A stretch of DNA of 10,306 nucleotides. Source: an uncultured Kangiella sp. (lineage in GTDB: Bacteria > Pseudomonadota > Gammaproteobacteria > Enterobacterales > DSM-103792). The DNA is taken from positions 1 through 10,306 of the forward strand of contig CAMLNB010000125.1 in NCBI GenBank assembly GCA_946481205.1, given 5' to 3'. The position numbers and the translations under genes were made by a program. The number at the start of each line of letters is the position of its first letter. The stretch's first letter is position 1. Below the pieces are notes generated by a model that was not told the DNA's origin, made no database searches, and worked only from the letters and a program-made list of their open reading frames with translations. Of the stretch, positions 1 to 6,931 are shown one piece after another.

Positions 1-322
1 CATGACTGAAGCGGATGCGCCAGTCCTGGCGTGAAAACGTCGTCGGACTTTGCAAGTGCAGTTCAGCAGTAAAGCAGGCGCCGGCGGCCTGTTCGGCGCG
101 GCAGTGTGGGCCTGGTGTATTGTCCAGCAACTGATAGCGAACTTGTACAGTCTCAGCAAAGTGGCGCAGCGCAGTCTGGTCTTGCGTGAGAACCGTCGGT
201 GCCGCCAGCAGCGGCTGTCCCAGCATCGGCAGGCAGAGCAGTAGCGCCTGCAGCGATCCTCGCTGAATCGGGTAACGACCTGAAGTTGCGCGAAGCAAGC
301 GCGAACAGCTCAGAACATTCAT
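1..322 (-). CDS. Chitobiase / GH20 beta-N-acetylhexosaminidase, N-terminal part (truncated by the window edge)
   Basis: This minus-strand frame is open for 107 codons from ATG at 322 and runs off the left edge. It starts with a signal peptide: Arg-rich n-region, then a hydrophobic stretch ending in QPLLAAP (about residues 28-42). The next part includes LRHFAETVQVRYQLLDN, two Cys-bearing stretches (GPHCRAE and GACFTAELHL) and DWRIRFSH. This arrangement of VRYxLLDN, a Cys pair, CFxAxLxLxxP and DWxIxFS is that of the CHB_HEX carbohydrate-binding domain at the N-terminus of bacterial chitobiases. Such enzymes release N-acetylglucosamine from chitobiose in the periplasm or at the outer membrane. 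The catalytic GH20 domain would lie outside the window and is not seen. I chose the ATG at 322 because GGA lies 7 bases upstream; an in-frame ATG at 343 would add seven residues but has a poorer ribosome binding site. The receptor gene upstream on the same strand fits a chitin-utilisation role. Confidence 0.72.
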   Translation of the reverse strand, partial: MNVLSCSRLLRATSGRYPIQRGSLQALLLCLPMLGQPLLAAPTVLTQDQTALRHFAETVQVRYQLLDNTPGPHCRAEQAAGACFTAELHLQSPTTFSRQDWRIRFSH

Positions 323-375
323 AGCGGTTCCATTGCGTAACATGATCTAAAAAGCTCGTTGAGCCAAAATCTAAC

Positions 376-413
376 AATAAAAAAAGCCGGGAGCCAGACC
401 AGCACTCACCGGC
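376..413 (-). terminator. Second rho-independent terminator downstream of the TonB-dependent receptor
   Basis: On the minus strand GCCGG-T-GAG (413-405) pairs with CTCCCGGC (393-386), with one bulged T and an 11-base loop. A run of seven T and then ATT (385-376) follows. It lies just behind the stronger terminator at 450-485 and in front of the hexosaminidase start. The pair should insulate that gene from receptor transcription. Confidence 0.6.
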
Positions 414-449
414 GGTTTGCAGAACGCTGCAGGGAGACAACGGAGCAAG

Positions 450-485
450 AAAAAGCCGGTACGTCGCCATACCCCGTACCGGCTT
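450..485 (-). terminator. Rho-independent terminator of the TonB-dependent receptor gene
   Basis: On the minus strand a perfect 11-bp stem, AAGCCGGTACG (485-475) with CGTACCGGCTT (463-453), closes an 11-base loop. T residues continue past the stem (454-451), then CTT. It starts 6 bases after the receptor stop codon at 492-494. Confidence 0.9.
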
Positions 486-491
486 GTTACA

Positions 492-3233
492 TCAGAAGTT
501 CAACCGAACGCCGGCGTAGTAGGTCGGACCGGTTTGGTAAACCGCGTTCTGACGGCTGCTGATACCATCATAGTAGGTCACGATTTCTTCATCGGTCAGG
601 TTACGACCTTCCAATGTCAGCTGAATGTTCTCGTTGACGTTGAAGCTGAAGGAGGCATCAACAAACTCTGAGGCTTCCATCCACTGTTCACGGCTACGAT
701 CGATGCCGATGAAGAAGTCGTCACGCGAGTTCAACGACACCCGAGCACTCAGCAAGCTGTTTTCGAAGAAAACCGAAACGTTGTAGGTTTTCTTGGCGTT
801 GCCCGGAATGTCGTTGCCTTCGTTGGTGACCGCATCGGAACGGGTGTAGTTACCGGAGAAGCCGAAGCCGTTCTCGAACACTTGCTGATAGCTCAACTCC
901 CAACCTTCGTTGCGGCCACCGGCGCCGTTGTACGGACGCGAGACGCGGTATTCGCACTGCCAGACGTTGCCACCCAAATCATCGCAGCGGGCGGCATCCG
1001 GCGGCGAACCGACCGGATCAAAGAAGCTGGCGTGGTATTCGGTTTCAACGCGGTTGGTGATGTAAGAGCGGATGTCTTTGTAGAAGTAGGCCAAAGACAG
1101 CGCACTGGCATCATTGATATACCATTCGTACGACAGATCGAACTGCGAAGCACGGTACGGATCCAGACCCGGGTTACCACCGCTACCGGTGTAGGAGGTC
1201 GAGTTCAGCGAGATGTTTGGTGCCATCGCCGAGTAATCCGGACGCGCCATCACTTTCGCCGCAGCGAAACGCAGGATGTGGTCGTCGGCAACATCGAATG
1301 CAATGTTGAAGCTCGGCAGCACGTCGGTGTAACCGCCTTTCTCGGTGCGCGGCAGGTAGTAACCGTCGAACAGGTTCCACAGTGCGCCCGGTGCGGTGGC
1401 AGCAACACCGGTGGTCACGCCGGTGGCGCTGACATCGGTTTCGACCACGCGCACACCGACGTTACCGCGAATGCCATCGCCGCTGAAGCGAGCCATCACG
1501 AACGCGCCGAGCGTGTCTTCTTCGACGTCGTAGCTGGAGCTGGCGACCGGCGAGTAGCAGGACGGCGGGTACGACTGGCCGGACGGCAAGCACGGACCTT
1601 GCGACGGAATGGCGTTGTAGATGGCATACAGTGCTTCCGGGCTGACCAGACGATAGCCGCCGAACACGTTGTGGCCGGACATGAAATCGCTCGGCAGCAA
1701 ACCGCCAGCTACCGGCGCCAAGGTACACGGTTGACCACCGCAAGAGGTCGGGCCGTACAGCGCGTGGCCGGCTTCGCCGTTGAACTCAACGGTGCGCTCG
1801 TGCTGGGTGCCTTTGATACCGAACTTGATGCTGTTGAAAACATTGTGATCGAGGGCCAGCTCGGCATCGGCGTAGAGGAAATCTTCCGAGTCGGTGTTGC
1901 CGACATCACGCTCGCCGTTCCACTGGTTGCTTTGCATATGATCAGGCGACGACGGGTCGATGTCGGTGAACTGCACCAACGGCGCTGAGCCGCGCAGATC
2001 CCAGCTGAAGCCGGTTTTGGCCGCGGTTTCCCAGATCAGCTGACGCGAGGTTTCGCCGTCGGCATCGGTGGTACCGAGTTTGCCGTGCAGTTTCCAGTCA
2101 CCGGTTTCATAGGCAACGTCGATGTCATAGGCTTCAGTTTTGGTTTCGCCTTCGCGCACGAATACGTCATAAACCGCGCCCCAATCGCTGGTGTCGTCGA
2201 ACGTACCGGCGAGTACGGTGCCGTTGCTGTCCACGACGGTGTTGGTCGGACGACCGCCTTGACCCAGTTGACGGGTGAACCAGGCGAGGTAGTTGGCGTT
2301 GATGTTGTCGGCTTGCATCCGGGCACTGAGCGCATTGAACGTCAGTTCGAGCGCATCGGTCGGAGCAAACTGCACGCTGAGGTTGACCGCATCGCGTTCG
2401 CGCTTCTGGGTGAAGTATGCGGAACCGATCAGATCCGGAATCGCCAGCATTGGCGTGCCGGCATCGGCAACGGCATCGTAGGGGTCAAAGTTGCTGTCGA
2501 CATTGGAATAGCCGAGCACTTCGACACCGTCACGGCGAATGTCGGACTCGCTGGTGATCGCCGACAGCAGGACGCCGAGGTTGTTGGCTTCGTTCTTCCA
2601 GGAAATCAAACCGGAGAAAGCCGGATTCGATTCGCCGGACTTGTCATTGCGTTCCTGGATGATCGAGCCAGCCATGGTCATCGAATCCATGTCCAGCGGC
2701 TTGCGGGTGCTGACGTTGACCACGCCGCCGATACTGCCTTCTTCGATATCGGCCTGCGGGCTTTTGATCACTTCCAGTTGGCCCACCACTTCCGACGGCA
2801 GCATCAGGTAGTTGAAGCTGCGGGTGGCATTGAGCTGATCGAGAATGAACCAGTCAGCGGTGGCAACTGAGTGGCCGTTCAGCAGCGTGCGGTTCAGGTT
2901 TGGCGCGGTACCGCGAATCGATACCCGCTCGCCTTCGCCGAAATCGCGCTGGATACCGATACCGGAAATCCGCTGCAGCGATTCGGCAACGTTTTTGTCC
3001 GGGAATTTGCCGATGTCTTCGGCGGTGAGCACTTCGCGGATGTCATCGGCATCGCGCTTGTCGGCCAGGTTGGCTTTCAAGCTGTCGCGGATGCCGCGCA
3101 CTTCAACCACTTCGGCTTCGTCATCCTTGCTGGCGTTTTCGTCGGCAGCGAGCAGGTGTTGGAACGGGGCTCCGGCGAGCGCCAGTGCGATTACCCCGGG
3201 GAGCAGTTTTTTCTGGAATGCAGGGGAGGTCAT
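492..3233 (-). CDS. TonB-dependent outer-membrane receptor, TonB-Xanth-Caul type, probable chitooligosaccharide / GlcNAc-linked substrate
   Basis: A 913-residue outer-membrane active transporter. Residues 1-30 form a signal peptide (Lys-Lys, hydrophobic VIALALAGAPF, then LLAAD). A TonB-box-like EVVEVRGIRDSL is at 41-52. The plug domain (about 55-180) has EDIGKFPDKNVAESLQRISG, IQRDFGEGERVSIRG, LLNG and GSIGGVVNVSTRKPL, all typical of the TIGR01782 family. The rest is beta-barrel, ending in GVRLNF with the terminal Phe needed for outer-membrane insertion. Close Cys pairs in predicted loops (for example CGGQPC, CLPSGQSYPPSC, CDDLGGNVWQC) are common in these proteins. I placed the start at 3233 because AAGGA lies about 10 bases upstream and the signal peptide follows directly; the frame is open to 3380, but an earlier start would read through the operator. 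The substrate is inferred, not seen: the NagR-like operator upstream and the chitobiase-like gene downstream point to chitin products. The substrate range of this family is broad. Confidence 0.93.
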   Translation of the reverse strand: MTSPAFQKKLLPGVIALALAGAPFQHLLAADENASKDDEAEVVEVRGIRDSLKANLADKRDADDIREVLTAEDIGKFPDKNVAESLQRISGIGIQRDFGEGERVSIRGTAPNLNRTLLNGHSVATADWFILDQLNATRSFNYLMLPSEVVGQLEVIKSPQADIEEGSIGGVVNVSTRKPLDMDSMTMAGSIIQERNDKSGESNPAFSGLISWKNEANNLGVLLSAITSESDIRRDGVEVLGYSNVDSNFDPYDAVADAGTPMLAIPDLIGSAYFTQKRERDAVNLSVQFAPTDALELTFNALSARMQADNINANYLAWFTRQLGQGGRPTNTVVDSNGTVLAGTFDDTSDWGAVYDVFVREGETKTEAYDIDVAYETGDWKLHGKLGTTDADGETSRQLIWETAAKTGFSWDLRGSAPLVQFTDIDPSSPDHMQSNQWNGERDVGNTDSEDFLYADAELALDHNVFNSIKFGIKGTQHERTVEFNGEAGHALYGPTSCGGQPCTLAPVAGGLLPSDFMSGHNVFGGYRLVSPEALYAIYNAIPSQGPCLPSGQSYPPSCYSPVASSSYDVEEDTLGAFVMARFSGDGIRGNVGVRVVETDVSATGVTTGVAATAPGALWNLFDGYYLPRTEKGGYTDVLPSFNIAFDVADDHILRFAAAKVMARPDYSAMAPNISLNSTSYTGSGGNPGLDPYRASQFDLSYEWYINDASALSLAYFYKDIRSYITNRVETEYHASFFDPVGSPPDAARCDDLGGNVWQCEYRVSRPYNGAGGRNEGWELSYQQVFENGFGFSGNYTRSDAVTNEGNDIPGNAKKTYNVSVFFENSLLSARVSLNSRDDFFIGIDRSREQWMEASEFVDASFSFNVNENIQLTLEGRNLTDEEIVTYYDGISSRQNAVYQTGPTYYAGVRLNF

Positions 3234-3294
3234 GGTTTTCTGTCCTTTACGTGTCCAAGCGTCGATCCCGGCCCTCTTCCGGGGAGGTATCGTT

Positions 3295-3322
3295 CCAACA
3301 ATGACAGCGTTGTCATTGTTGG
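3295..3322. promoter_or_regulatory. NagR-like (LacI-family) operator over the receptor transcription start
   Basis: Perfect 12-bp inverted arms CCAACAATGACA (3295-3306) and TGTCATTGTTGG (3311-3322) flank GCGT. The central 18 bp (3300-3317), AATGACAGCGTTGTCATT, agree at every position with the NagR box AATGACARCGYTGTCATT as I recall it for N-acetylglucosamine regulons of Xanthomonas and Shewanella. A CG at the centre of a palindrome is typical of LacI-family operators. The site overlaps the predicted transcription start, which suits repression relieved by an amino-sugar ligand. The palindrome is directly visible; its assignment to NagR is from memory and by inference. Confidence 0.8.
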
Positions 3323-3327
3323 GGCCG

Positions 3328-3357
3328 ACCATACACCGGTTTCTTCCGTCAATGCAA
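3328..3357 (-). promoter_or_regulatory. Candidate sigma-70 promoter of the TonB-dependent receptor
   Basis: Minus strand: -35 TTGCAT (3357-3352), an 18-base spacer, -10 TATGGT (3333-3328). The start would fall near 3321, inside the operator, leaving a leader of about 88 bases. Neither hexamer is close to consensus. A better -35, TTGACG (3352-3347), is only 13 bases from the same -10 and was not used. Confidence 0.4.
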
Positions 3358-3380
3358 AAAATTCCTGTGCTGCAGCGCAC

Positions 3381-3659
3381 AAGGCCTATTACTCATCGGG
3401 CCAGTTTGGTGGCTTGAACAGATGGAGGAGGAGGGAAACGGGCTTTTGCGGTCCGATCTGCACCGCTTTGGCGCGCCAAAGCGGGCAAGGGCTTCAACTT
3501 TTTATGACTTGATAGCGAGCGGACGGCGCAACGCAGGTCCGGACTGGCTGTTAATAGCCCACGTCCGCCGAACGAAATGACAGCGCTAGCCAGCCGACCC
3601 GTTTTGGCCGCGGATGTGAGCGTGAAAACCGTCAGGCACGTGCTTGCGCCGACCGCGGC
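3381..3659. other. Intergenic region between receptor and CYTH-CHAD gene; no gene recognised
   Basis: I find no convincing coding frame in this 279-bp gap. It holds a perfect 22-bp palindrome (3463-3484), a half-match to the NagR-like box (3576-3587) and a 7-bp inverted pair GCGGACG / CGTCCGC (about 3520-3568). No U-tract terminator is evident behind the CYTH-CHAD stop at 3660. Confidence 0.5.
3463..3484. repeat. Perfect 22-bp palindrome without spacer
   Basis: Arms CCGCTTTGGCG (3463-3473) and CGCCAAAGCGG (3474-3484) are exact reverse complements with no spacer. With no loop and no adjacent T-run on either strand it does not look like a terminator. A dimeric regulator site or a cruciform-forming repeat is more plausible. 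Function unknown. Confidence 0.75.
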
Positions 3660-5177
3660 TCAACTGCTTTCTAGTGTCTCTGGTTCGGCACGCAACGCGA
3701 ACTCACGAGTCAGCTGCAAGGCGCTCCACAACGTTTCGCGTTGGGCAAACAACCAACCGGTGAAATCGCGGTATTGATCATCTTCAAGCTGGCGGCCGAG
3801 CAAATCCAGACTGGCCAGGGTCTGGTTGTCCTGAATGCCGGCGAGCAGATCGCGACAGGGGTTGATAAACAGATTGCGCTGCCGTTCGTCGAACAGCTCA
3901 CCGAAAATCAGCAGCGACCAGAGTGCACGCCGCAGCAGGCGTTTCTGTCGTTCGTAGTAGCCGAAGTCCGGCGAGGCTGGTGCCTGATCCCAGATTTTCT
4001 GCAAGGCTTCCCATTGCCGGATCACCAATTCGCTGGCGCGTTCGCTGGCGGGTTGCTGCAAGGCCGGAGCGATATCGGTCGGCGCTTGCAGCAGAAACTC
4101 GGCGACATCGAGCGCAAACAGTGCGTAATCGCGGCTGTCGAGCAGTTGTTCGACGGCAATGATGCCAACGGCAAAATCGCGCTCATCCGGCAGCCGATCC
4201 AACAACTCATCGTGATGTGGCAAATAGTCTTCGCCTTGGCTGGACCAGACAATCGCATCGGCCGCCTGCTGCGCTCGCGCCATACCGACCCAGCGAAACG
4301 CTTTCAGCATTCGGGTCAGTTGCCGACGCCATGGCTGCATCGCCGCCGGCAGTTTCAGGCCGCTGTAGCAGACCAGTGCGTGCCGGAATAACCCAAGCGC
4401 TCGGCGCATTTGTTCAGCGGCTTGCACCGAGGGTTTGCTGACAAATTCTTTTTCATAGAGCTGCCAGTGCGACCAGGCGCTGTACACGGTATCGAACAGC
4501 AACTGCCACAGACTGGCGCCTTCGCGGATCAAAATTGGCTGCAACCGGGCGCTGGGCAGATCATGCCAGCCGAGCAAGCGATAACCGCGTTCGGCCTTGT
4601 TGCGGCTGTCCGGATGCAGTGGGTGGTGGCTGGCCAGTTGCCGGGCCAGTTCGAACATTGGCGCCGGATCGCCGCTGAGCAATTCCAGTTCGATTTCGCT
4701 GATCAGATCATGTTCTTCATCGGCATGTACGGCGCCGTGATCGAGCGCGAGTTCGACCACAGTGCCGCTTTCATGGCGCAGTTCGCGCGCGCGCCGTTCA
4801 AAGTCGGTGCTGAAAATCGTCTGCAGCTTTTGCTGACGCCACAGGCTGGTCAGCCACGGCGTCCACTCGGTTTCCGGCAGGCGGACCGGGTCGAGTTCTG
4901 GGCCGGACACCAGCACATTCCACTCATTGCGCTTGTGCAAACCGCCGAGACTGCTGCCGGCCGATTTGATGGTTTGGGTGAACTGGTTGTCGTCTTGGCG
5001 CAGCCGCAGCGAGACGCCGCGATCGCGCAGCTCGTGATCGTCGGTATCGTAATAGCGGTTGCCAAGCCGATGGCTTTGCCAAGGGCCGGCCTGCCAGCCG
5101 GCCGGTAGCCGGGTGACGGCCAGTGCGGCCAGCGTGTCGGGATCGGTCGCCAGTTTCAGTTCAAGTTCGCGGCCCAT
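3660..5177 (-). CDS. ygiF: CYTH and CHAD domain protein, YgiF-like inorganic triphosphatase
   Basis: A 505-residue, probably cytoplasmic protein. The N-terminal CYTH domain (about 1-205) has the ExExK signature in RELELKL (E4, E6, K8). It also has YYDT (42-45), SLRLR (56-60), TIK (69-71), LHKRNEW (80-86), DFERR (125-129), ELALDHG (142-148), SEIELEL (160-166) and NKAERGYRLL (193-202). These charged residues line the tunnel that binds triphosphate and metal. E. coli YgiF of this architecture cleaves inorganic tripolyphosphate. The C-terminal part (about 215-500) is helical and Arg/His rich, like CHAD, a polyphosphate-binding domain, but its N-terminal motif is degenerate (EQMRRALGLFR around 255-265). 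I prefer the start at 5177, placing ExExK at the N-terminus as usual; GGAAG lies about 10 bases upstream. The frame is open to 5219. It is divergent from the ygiM-like gene, as in E. coli. It is longer than YgiF (about 430 residues as I recall). Confidence 0.88.
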   Translation of the reverse strand: MGRELELKLATDPDTLAALAVTRLPAGWQAGPWQSHRLGNRYYDTDDHELRDRGVSLRLRQDDNQFTQTIKSAGSSLGGLHKRNEWNVLVSGPELDPVRLPETEWTPWLTSLWRQQKLQTIFSTDFERRARELRHESGTVVELALDHGAVHADEEHDLISEIELELLSGDPAPMFELARQLASHHPLHPDSRNKAERGYRLLGWHDLPSARLQPILIREGASLWQLLFDTVYSAWSHWQLYEKEFVSKPSVQAAEQMRRALGLFRHALVCYSGLKLPAAMQPWRRQLTRMLKAFRWVGMARAQQAADAIVWSSQGEDYLPHHDELLDRLPDERDFAVGIIAVEQLLDSRDYALFALDVAEFLLQAPTDIAPALQQPASERASELVIRQWEALQKIWDQAPASPDFGYYERQKRLLRRALWSLLIFGELFDERQRNLFINPCRDLLAGIQDNQTLASLDLLGRQLEDDQYRDFTGWLFAQRETLWSALQLTREFALRAEPETLESS

Positions 5178-5358
5178 GCTGGCGCGGCTTCCATCGTTGC
5201 AGCGGAGAATGGCCGGCATTGTAGCGGATGCGGTCGCCGCTGTTGGCCCGCCGCTTGGGTTTCAGCTCCCGTTCGCGCGCTGTGCCGGCACCGCGTCCGT
5301 GATGGCGGCGGAAGAGGGGCGACATGGTTGAGGATGCTGCCGGTCTTGTGCGGTGCGC

Positions 5359-5367
5359 TGTTACAAT
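5359..5367 (+). promoter_or_regulatory. Candidate extended -10 promoter of the ygiM-elaA-glpE run
   Basis: TG-T-TACAAT (TG at 5359-5360, hexamer 5362-5367) is an extended -10 element placed 42 bases before the ygiM-like start. No good -35 is seen at the right distance. It is the only promoter-like site I find in the divergent region 5178-5408. Confidence 0.4.
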
Positions 5368-5408
5368 CGCCGCCGATAACAGCCGCTTCGCGCAATGACA
5401 GGAGATCG

Positions 5409-5984
5409 ATGGTGGCAGCAAGGCGATTGACGTGCGTTCTGGTAGCTCTGGTTTGGTCACTGACGCTGCGCGCTGGTGAAGCGCCGGCGACGCTGTACAT
5501 CACCGATCAGCTGACCGCGTCGCTGCGGGCTGGCGCCGCCAAAGAACAGAAAGCGATCAACCAGATCAAGGCCGGCGAGCCGGTCCAGATCATGGAAAAA
5601 GCACCGGGCACCGGCTTTGTCCGGGTGCGCGCGCTCAGCGGACCGGAAGGCTGGATCGAAGCCGACCGGGTGGTGAACGTGCCGCCATCGGTCAATCGCT
5701 ATGCCGAACTGGAGAGCCGCTTCAACGCTGCGGTGGCCGAACTCGAAGGCATGAAAGCTTCGCTGCCCGAGCGTGAAATTCTGCAGCGGCAGAATCATGA
5801 ACTGCAGGTGCGCGTGGTCGAGCTGGAAAACCGGCTGGAAACGTTCGCTGAACAAAATGCCGTGCTGGAGCGCCGCTTCCAGAGTGAAGTGATGTACGCC
5901 GGCGCGCTGATCGTCCTGGTCGGTTTGCTGCTCGGTTGGGGCCTGAGCGCAATGCGCGGCCGCCGCCGCAGCGGTTGGCACTGA
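5409..5984 (+). CDS. ygiM: SH3-domain, coiled-coil, C-terminally membrane-anchored protein, YgiM-like (TIGR04211 type)
   Basis: A 191-residue envelope protein. It has a signal peptide (1-24: Arg-Arg, then TCVLVALVWSLTL, cut near RAGEA), a bacterial SH3 domain (about 28-92: LYITDQLTASLRAG, IKAGEPVQIMEK, FVRVRALSGPEGWIEADRV), a coiled-coil stretch rich in Glu, Leu and Arg (about 97-158), and one transmembrane helix (VMYAGALIVLVGLLLGWGLSAM, 161-182) before a basic tail RGRRR. This order matches E. coli YgiM, whose exact role is not settled. The SH3 part should be periplasmic and the tail cytoplasmic. The start at 5409 is supported by AGGAG four bases upstream and by the signal peptide; the frame is open back to 5328. 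It is first in a plus-strand run and lies 7 bases before the elaA-like gene. It is divergent from the ygiF-like gene. Confidence 0.88.
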   Translation: MVAARRLTCVLVALVWSLTLRAGEAPATLYITDQLTASLRAGAAKEQKAINQIKAGEPVQIMEKAPGTGFVRVRALSGPEGWIEADRVVNVPPSVNRYAELESRFNAAVAELEGMKASLPEREILQRQNHELQVRVVELENRLETFAEQNAVLERRFQSEVMYAGALIVLVGLLLGWGLSAMRGRRRSGWH

Positions 5985-5991
5985 GTCTGTC

Positions 5992-6456
5992 ATGATGAGT
6001 ACGGTGCGTTGGCAGTGTCGCCGTTTCGACGAGCTTGATGCGGCGAGTCTGTATCGCATTGCCAAGTTGCGTCAGGACGTGTTCGTGATCGAACAGATGT
6101 GCCCGTATCCGGATCTCGACGGACGCGATCCGGACTGCCTGCATCTGACCGCCGAAGACGATGACGGCTTGCAGGCCTATTTGCGCATTGTGCCGGCGGC
6201 ATTGACCGACGCCGGCGCGCCGGCATTGGGCCGGGTTTGCACCGCGGCGCGTGCACGCAGCAGTGGCATTGGTCGGCAGTTGGTACAGCGAGGTTTGACC
6301 GAATTGGCGCGCGCCTATCCCGGGCAGGATTGCGTGATCGGCGCGCAAGCCTATCTGCGCCGGTTTTACGAAAGCTTTGGTTTTGCCGTCTTTGCCGAAC
6401 CGTATTTGGAAGACGGCATTCCGCATTTTCACATGCGCTGGTCAGCCAGCGCCTGA
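5992..6456 (+). CDS. elaA: ElaA-family GNAT N-acetyltransferase
   Basis: A 154-residue cytoplasmic GNAT protein, about the length of E. coli ElaA. The ElaA signature LRQDVFVIEQMCPYPDLDGRDPDCLHL is split across residues 27-53. The acetyl-CoA pyrophosphate loop is RARSSGIGRQL (87-97, RxxGxG type). A substrate-side segment YLRRFYESFGFAVFAEPYLEDGIPHFHM (121-148) is also family-typical. The natural acyl acceptor of ElaA proteins is not established as far as I know. Two ATG codons sit in tandem (5992, 5995); either could start the protein, and no clear Shine-Dalgarno is seen. The start is 7 bases behind the ygiM stop, so translational coupling is likely. The glpE-like gene begins 34 bases downstream, so these probably share a transcript. 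Confidence 0.88.
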   Translation: MMSTVRWQCRRFDELDAASLYRIAKLRQDVFVIEQMCPYPDLDGRDPDCLHLTAEDDDGLQAYLRIVPAALTDAGAPALGRVCTAARARSSGIGRQLVQRGLTELARAYPGQDCVIGAQAYLRRFYESFGFAVFAEPYLEDGIPHFHMRWSASA

Positions 6457-6490
6457 ACCCCATCCGCAGACGTTTTCGCAGGGCATTATC

Positions 6491-6802
6491 ATGAGTTTTC
6501 AACGCATCAGTCTCGAACAAGCGCAGCAGCAATTGGCCAACGGCGCTGTGCTGGTCGATATCCGCGATCCGGTGGCATTTGCCGCAGGCCATGTTGACGG
6601 TGCTATCCGGCTTGGCAACGACAACCTCAGCGACTTTCTGGCCAAGGCCAATCCGGATACGCCGCTGCTGGTCATGTGCTACCACGGCCACAGCTCGCAA
6701 AATGCCGCGCAATTTTTTGCCAATCAGGGTTTCGCTTCGGTCGCCAGTGTCGATGGCGGTTTCGAAGGCTGGCGGCAGAAGCTGCCGTTTGTCAGCGGCT
6801 GA
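6491..6802 (+). CDS. glpE: GlpE-type single-domain rhodanese (thiosulfate sulfurtransferase)
   Basis: A 103-residue single rhodanese domain, close to E. coli GlpE in length. It has ISLEQAQQQLANGAVLVDIRDPVAFAAGHVDGA split over 6-38 and the active-site loop MCYHGHSSQ, with the catalytic Cys at residue 63. VDGGFEGWRQ near the C-terminus is also typical. The enzyme moves sulfane sulfur from thiosulfate to cyanide or to a thiol acceptor such as thioredoxin, through a Cys persulfide in the cytoplasm. The start at 6491 has AGGG eight bases upstream; the frame is open back to 6377, but those codons overlap elaA. No glp genes are near, so the link to glycerol metabolism in the E. coli name does not apply here. 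A gap of 129 bp (6803-6931) without a clear terminator or gene separates it from the dehydrogenase. Confidence 0.92.
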   Translation: MSFQRISLEQAQQQLANGAVLVDIRDPVAFAAGHVDGAIRLGNDNLSDFLAKANPDTPLLVMCYHGHSSQNAAQFFANQGFASVASVDGGFEGWRQKLPFVSG

Positions 6803-6931
6803 GCCGTCGATCATCTGACGCCCTCGAACAACGGCGACCCATCAATAAAGAACGCCACGCTTTGCCGCACCAATGAACTGCCGCGCCATTAGGACCGTAT
6901 GACGCGCTAGGTTCCGTTGCGGAGAAACGTC

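Noticed and set aside
153..470. Minus-strand frame of 105 codons
   Set aside because: It is in another frame from the chitobiase-like reading and spans both terminators of the receptor gene.
882..1988. Long plus-strand open frame (368 codons) opposite the receptor gene
   Set aside because: Antisense shadow of the receptor codons; the translation has no recognisable domain, while the minus-strand frame is a clear TonB-dependent receptor.
2085..2870. Plus-strand open frame of 261 codons opposite the receptor
   Set aside because: Again a mirror of GC-rich codon use; no start signal or family features.
3332..3380. Upstream start codons for the receptor (ATG at 3380 or 3332)
   Set aside because: They would place the promoter and operator inside the coding region and bury the signal peptide; ATG at 3233 has a good ribosome binding site.
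3577..3777. Small plus-strand frame of 66 codons after the 22-bp palindrome
   Set aside because: Overlaps the 3' end of the CYTH-CHAD gene, lacks a ribosome binding site, and has no recognisable features.
5990..6814. Minus-strand open frame of 274 codons opposite elaA and glpE
   Set aside because: Arg/Pro/Ala-rich composition typical of shadows; both genes on the plus strand have intact family motifs.
6803..6931. Possible small gene or RNA between glpE and the dehydrogenase
   Set aside because: Only tiny frames occur, and no stable hairpin or terminator is seen; nothing supportable.
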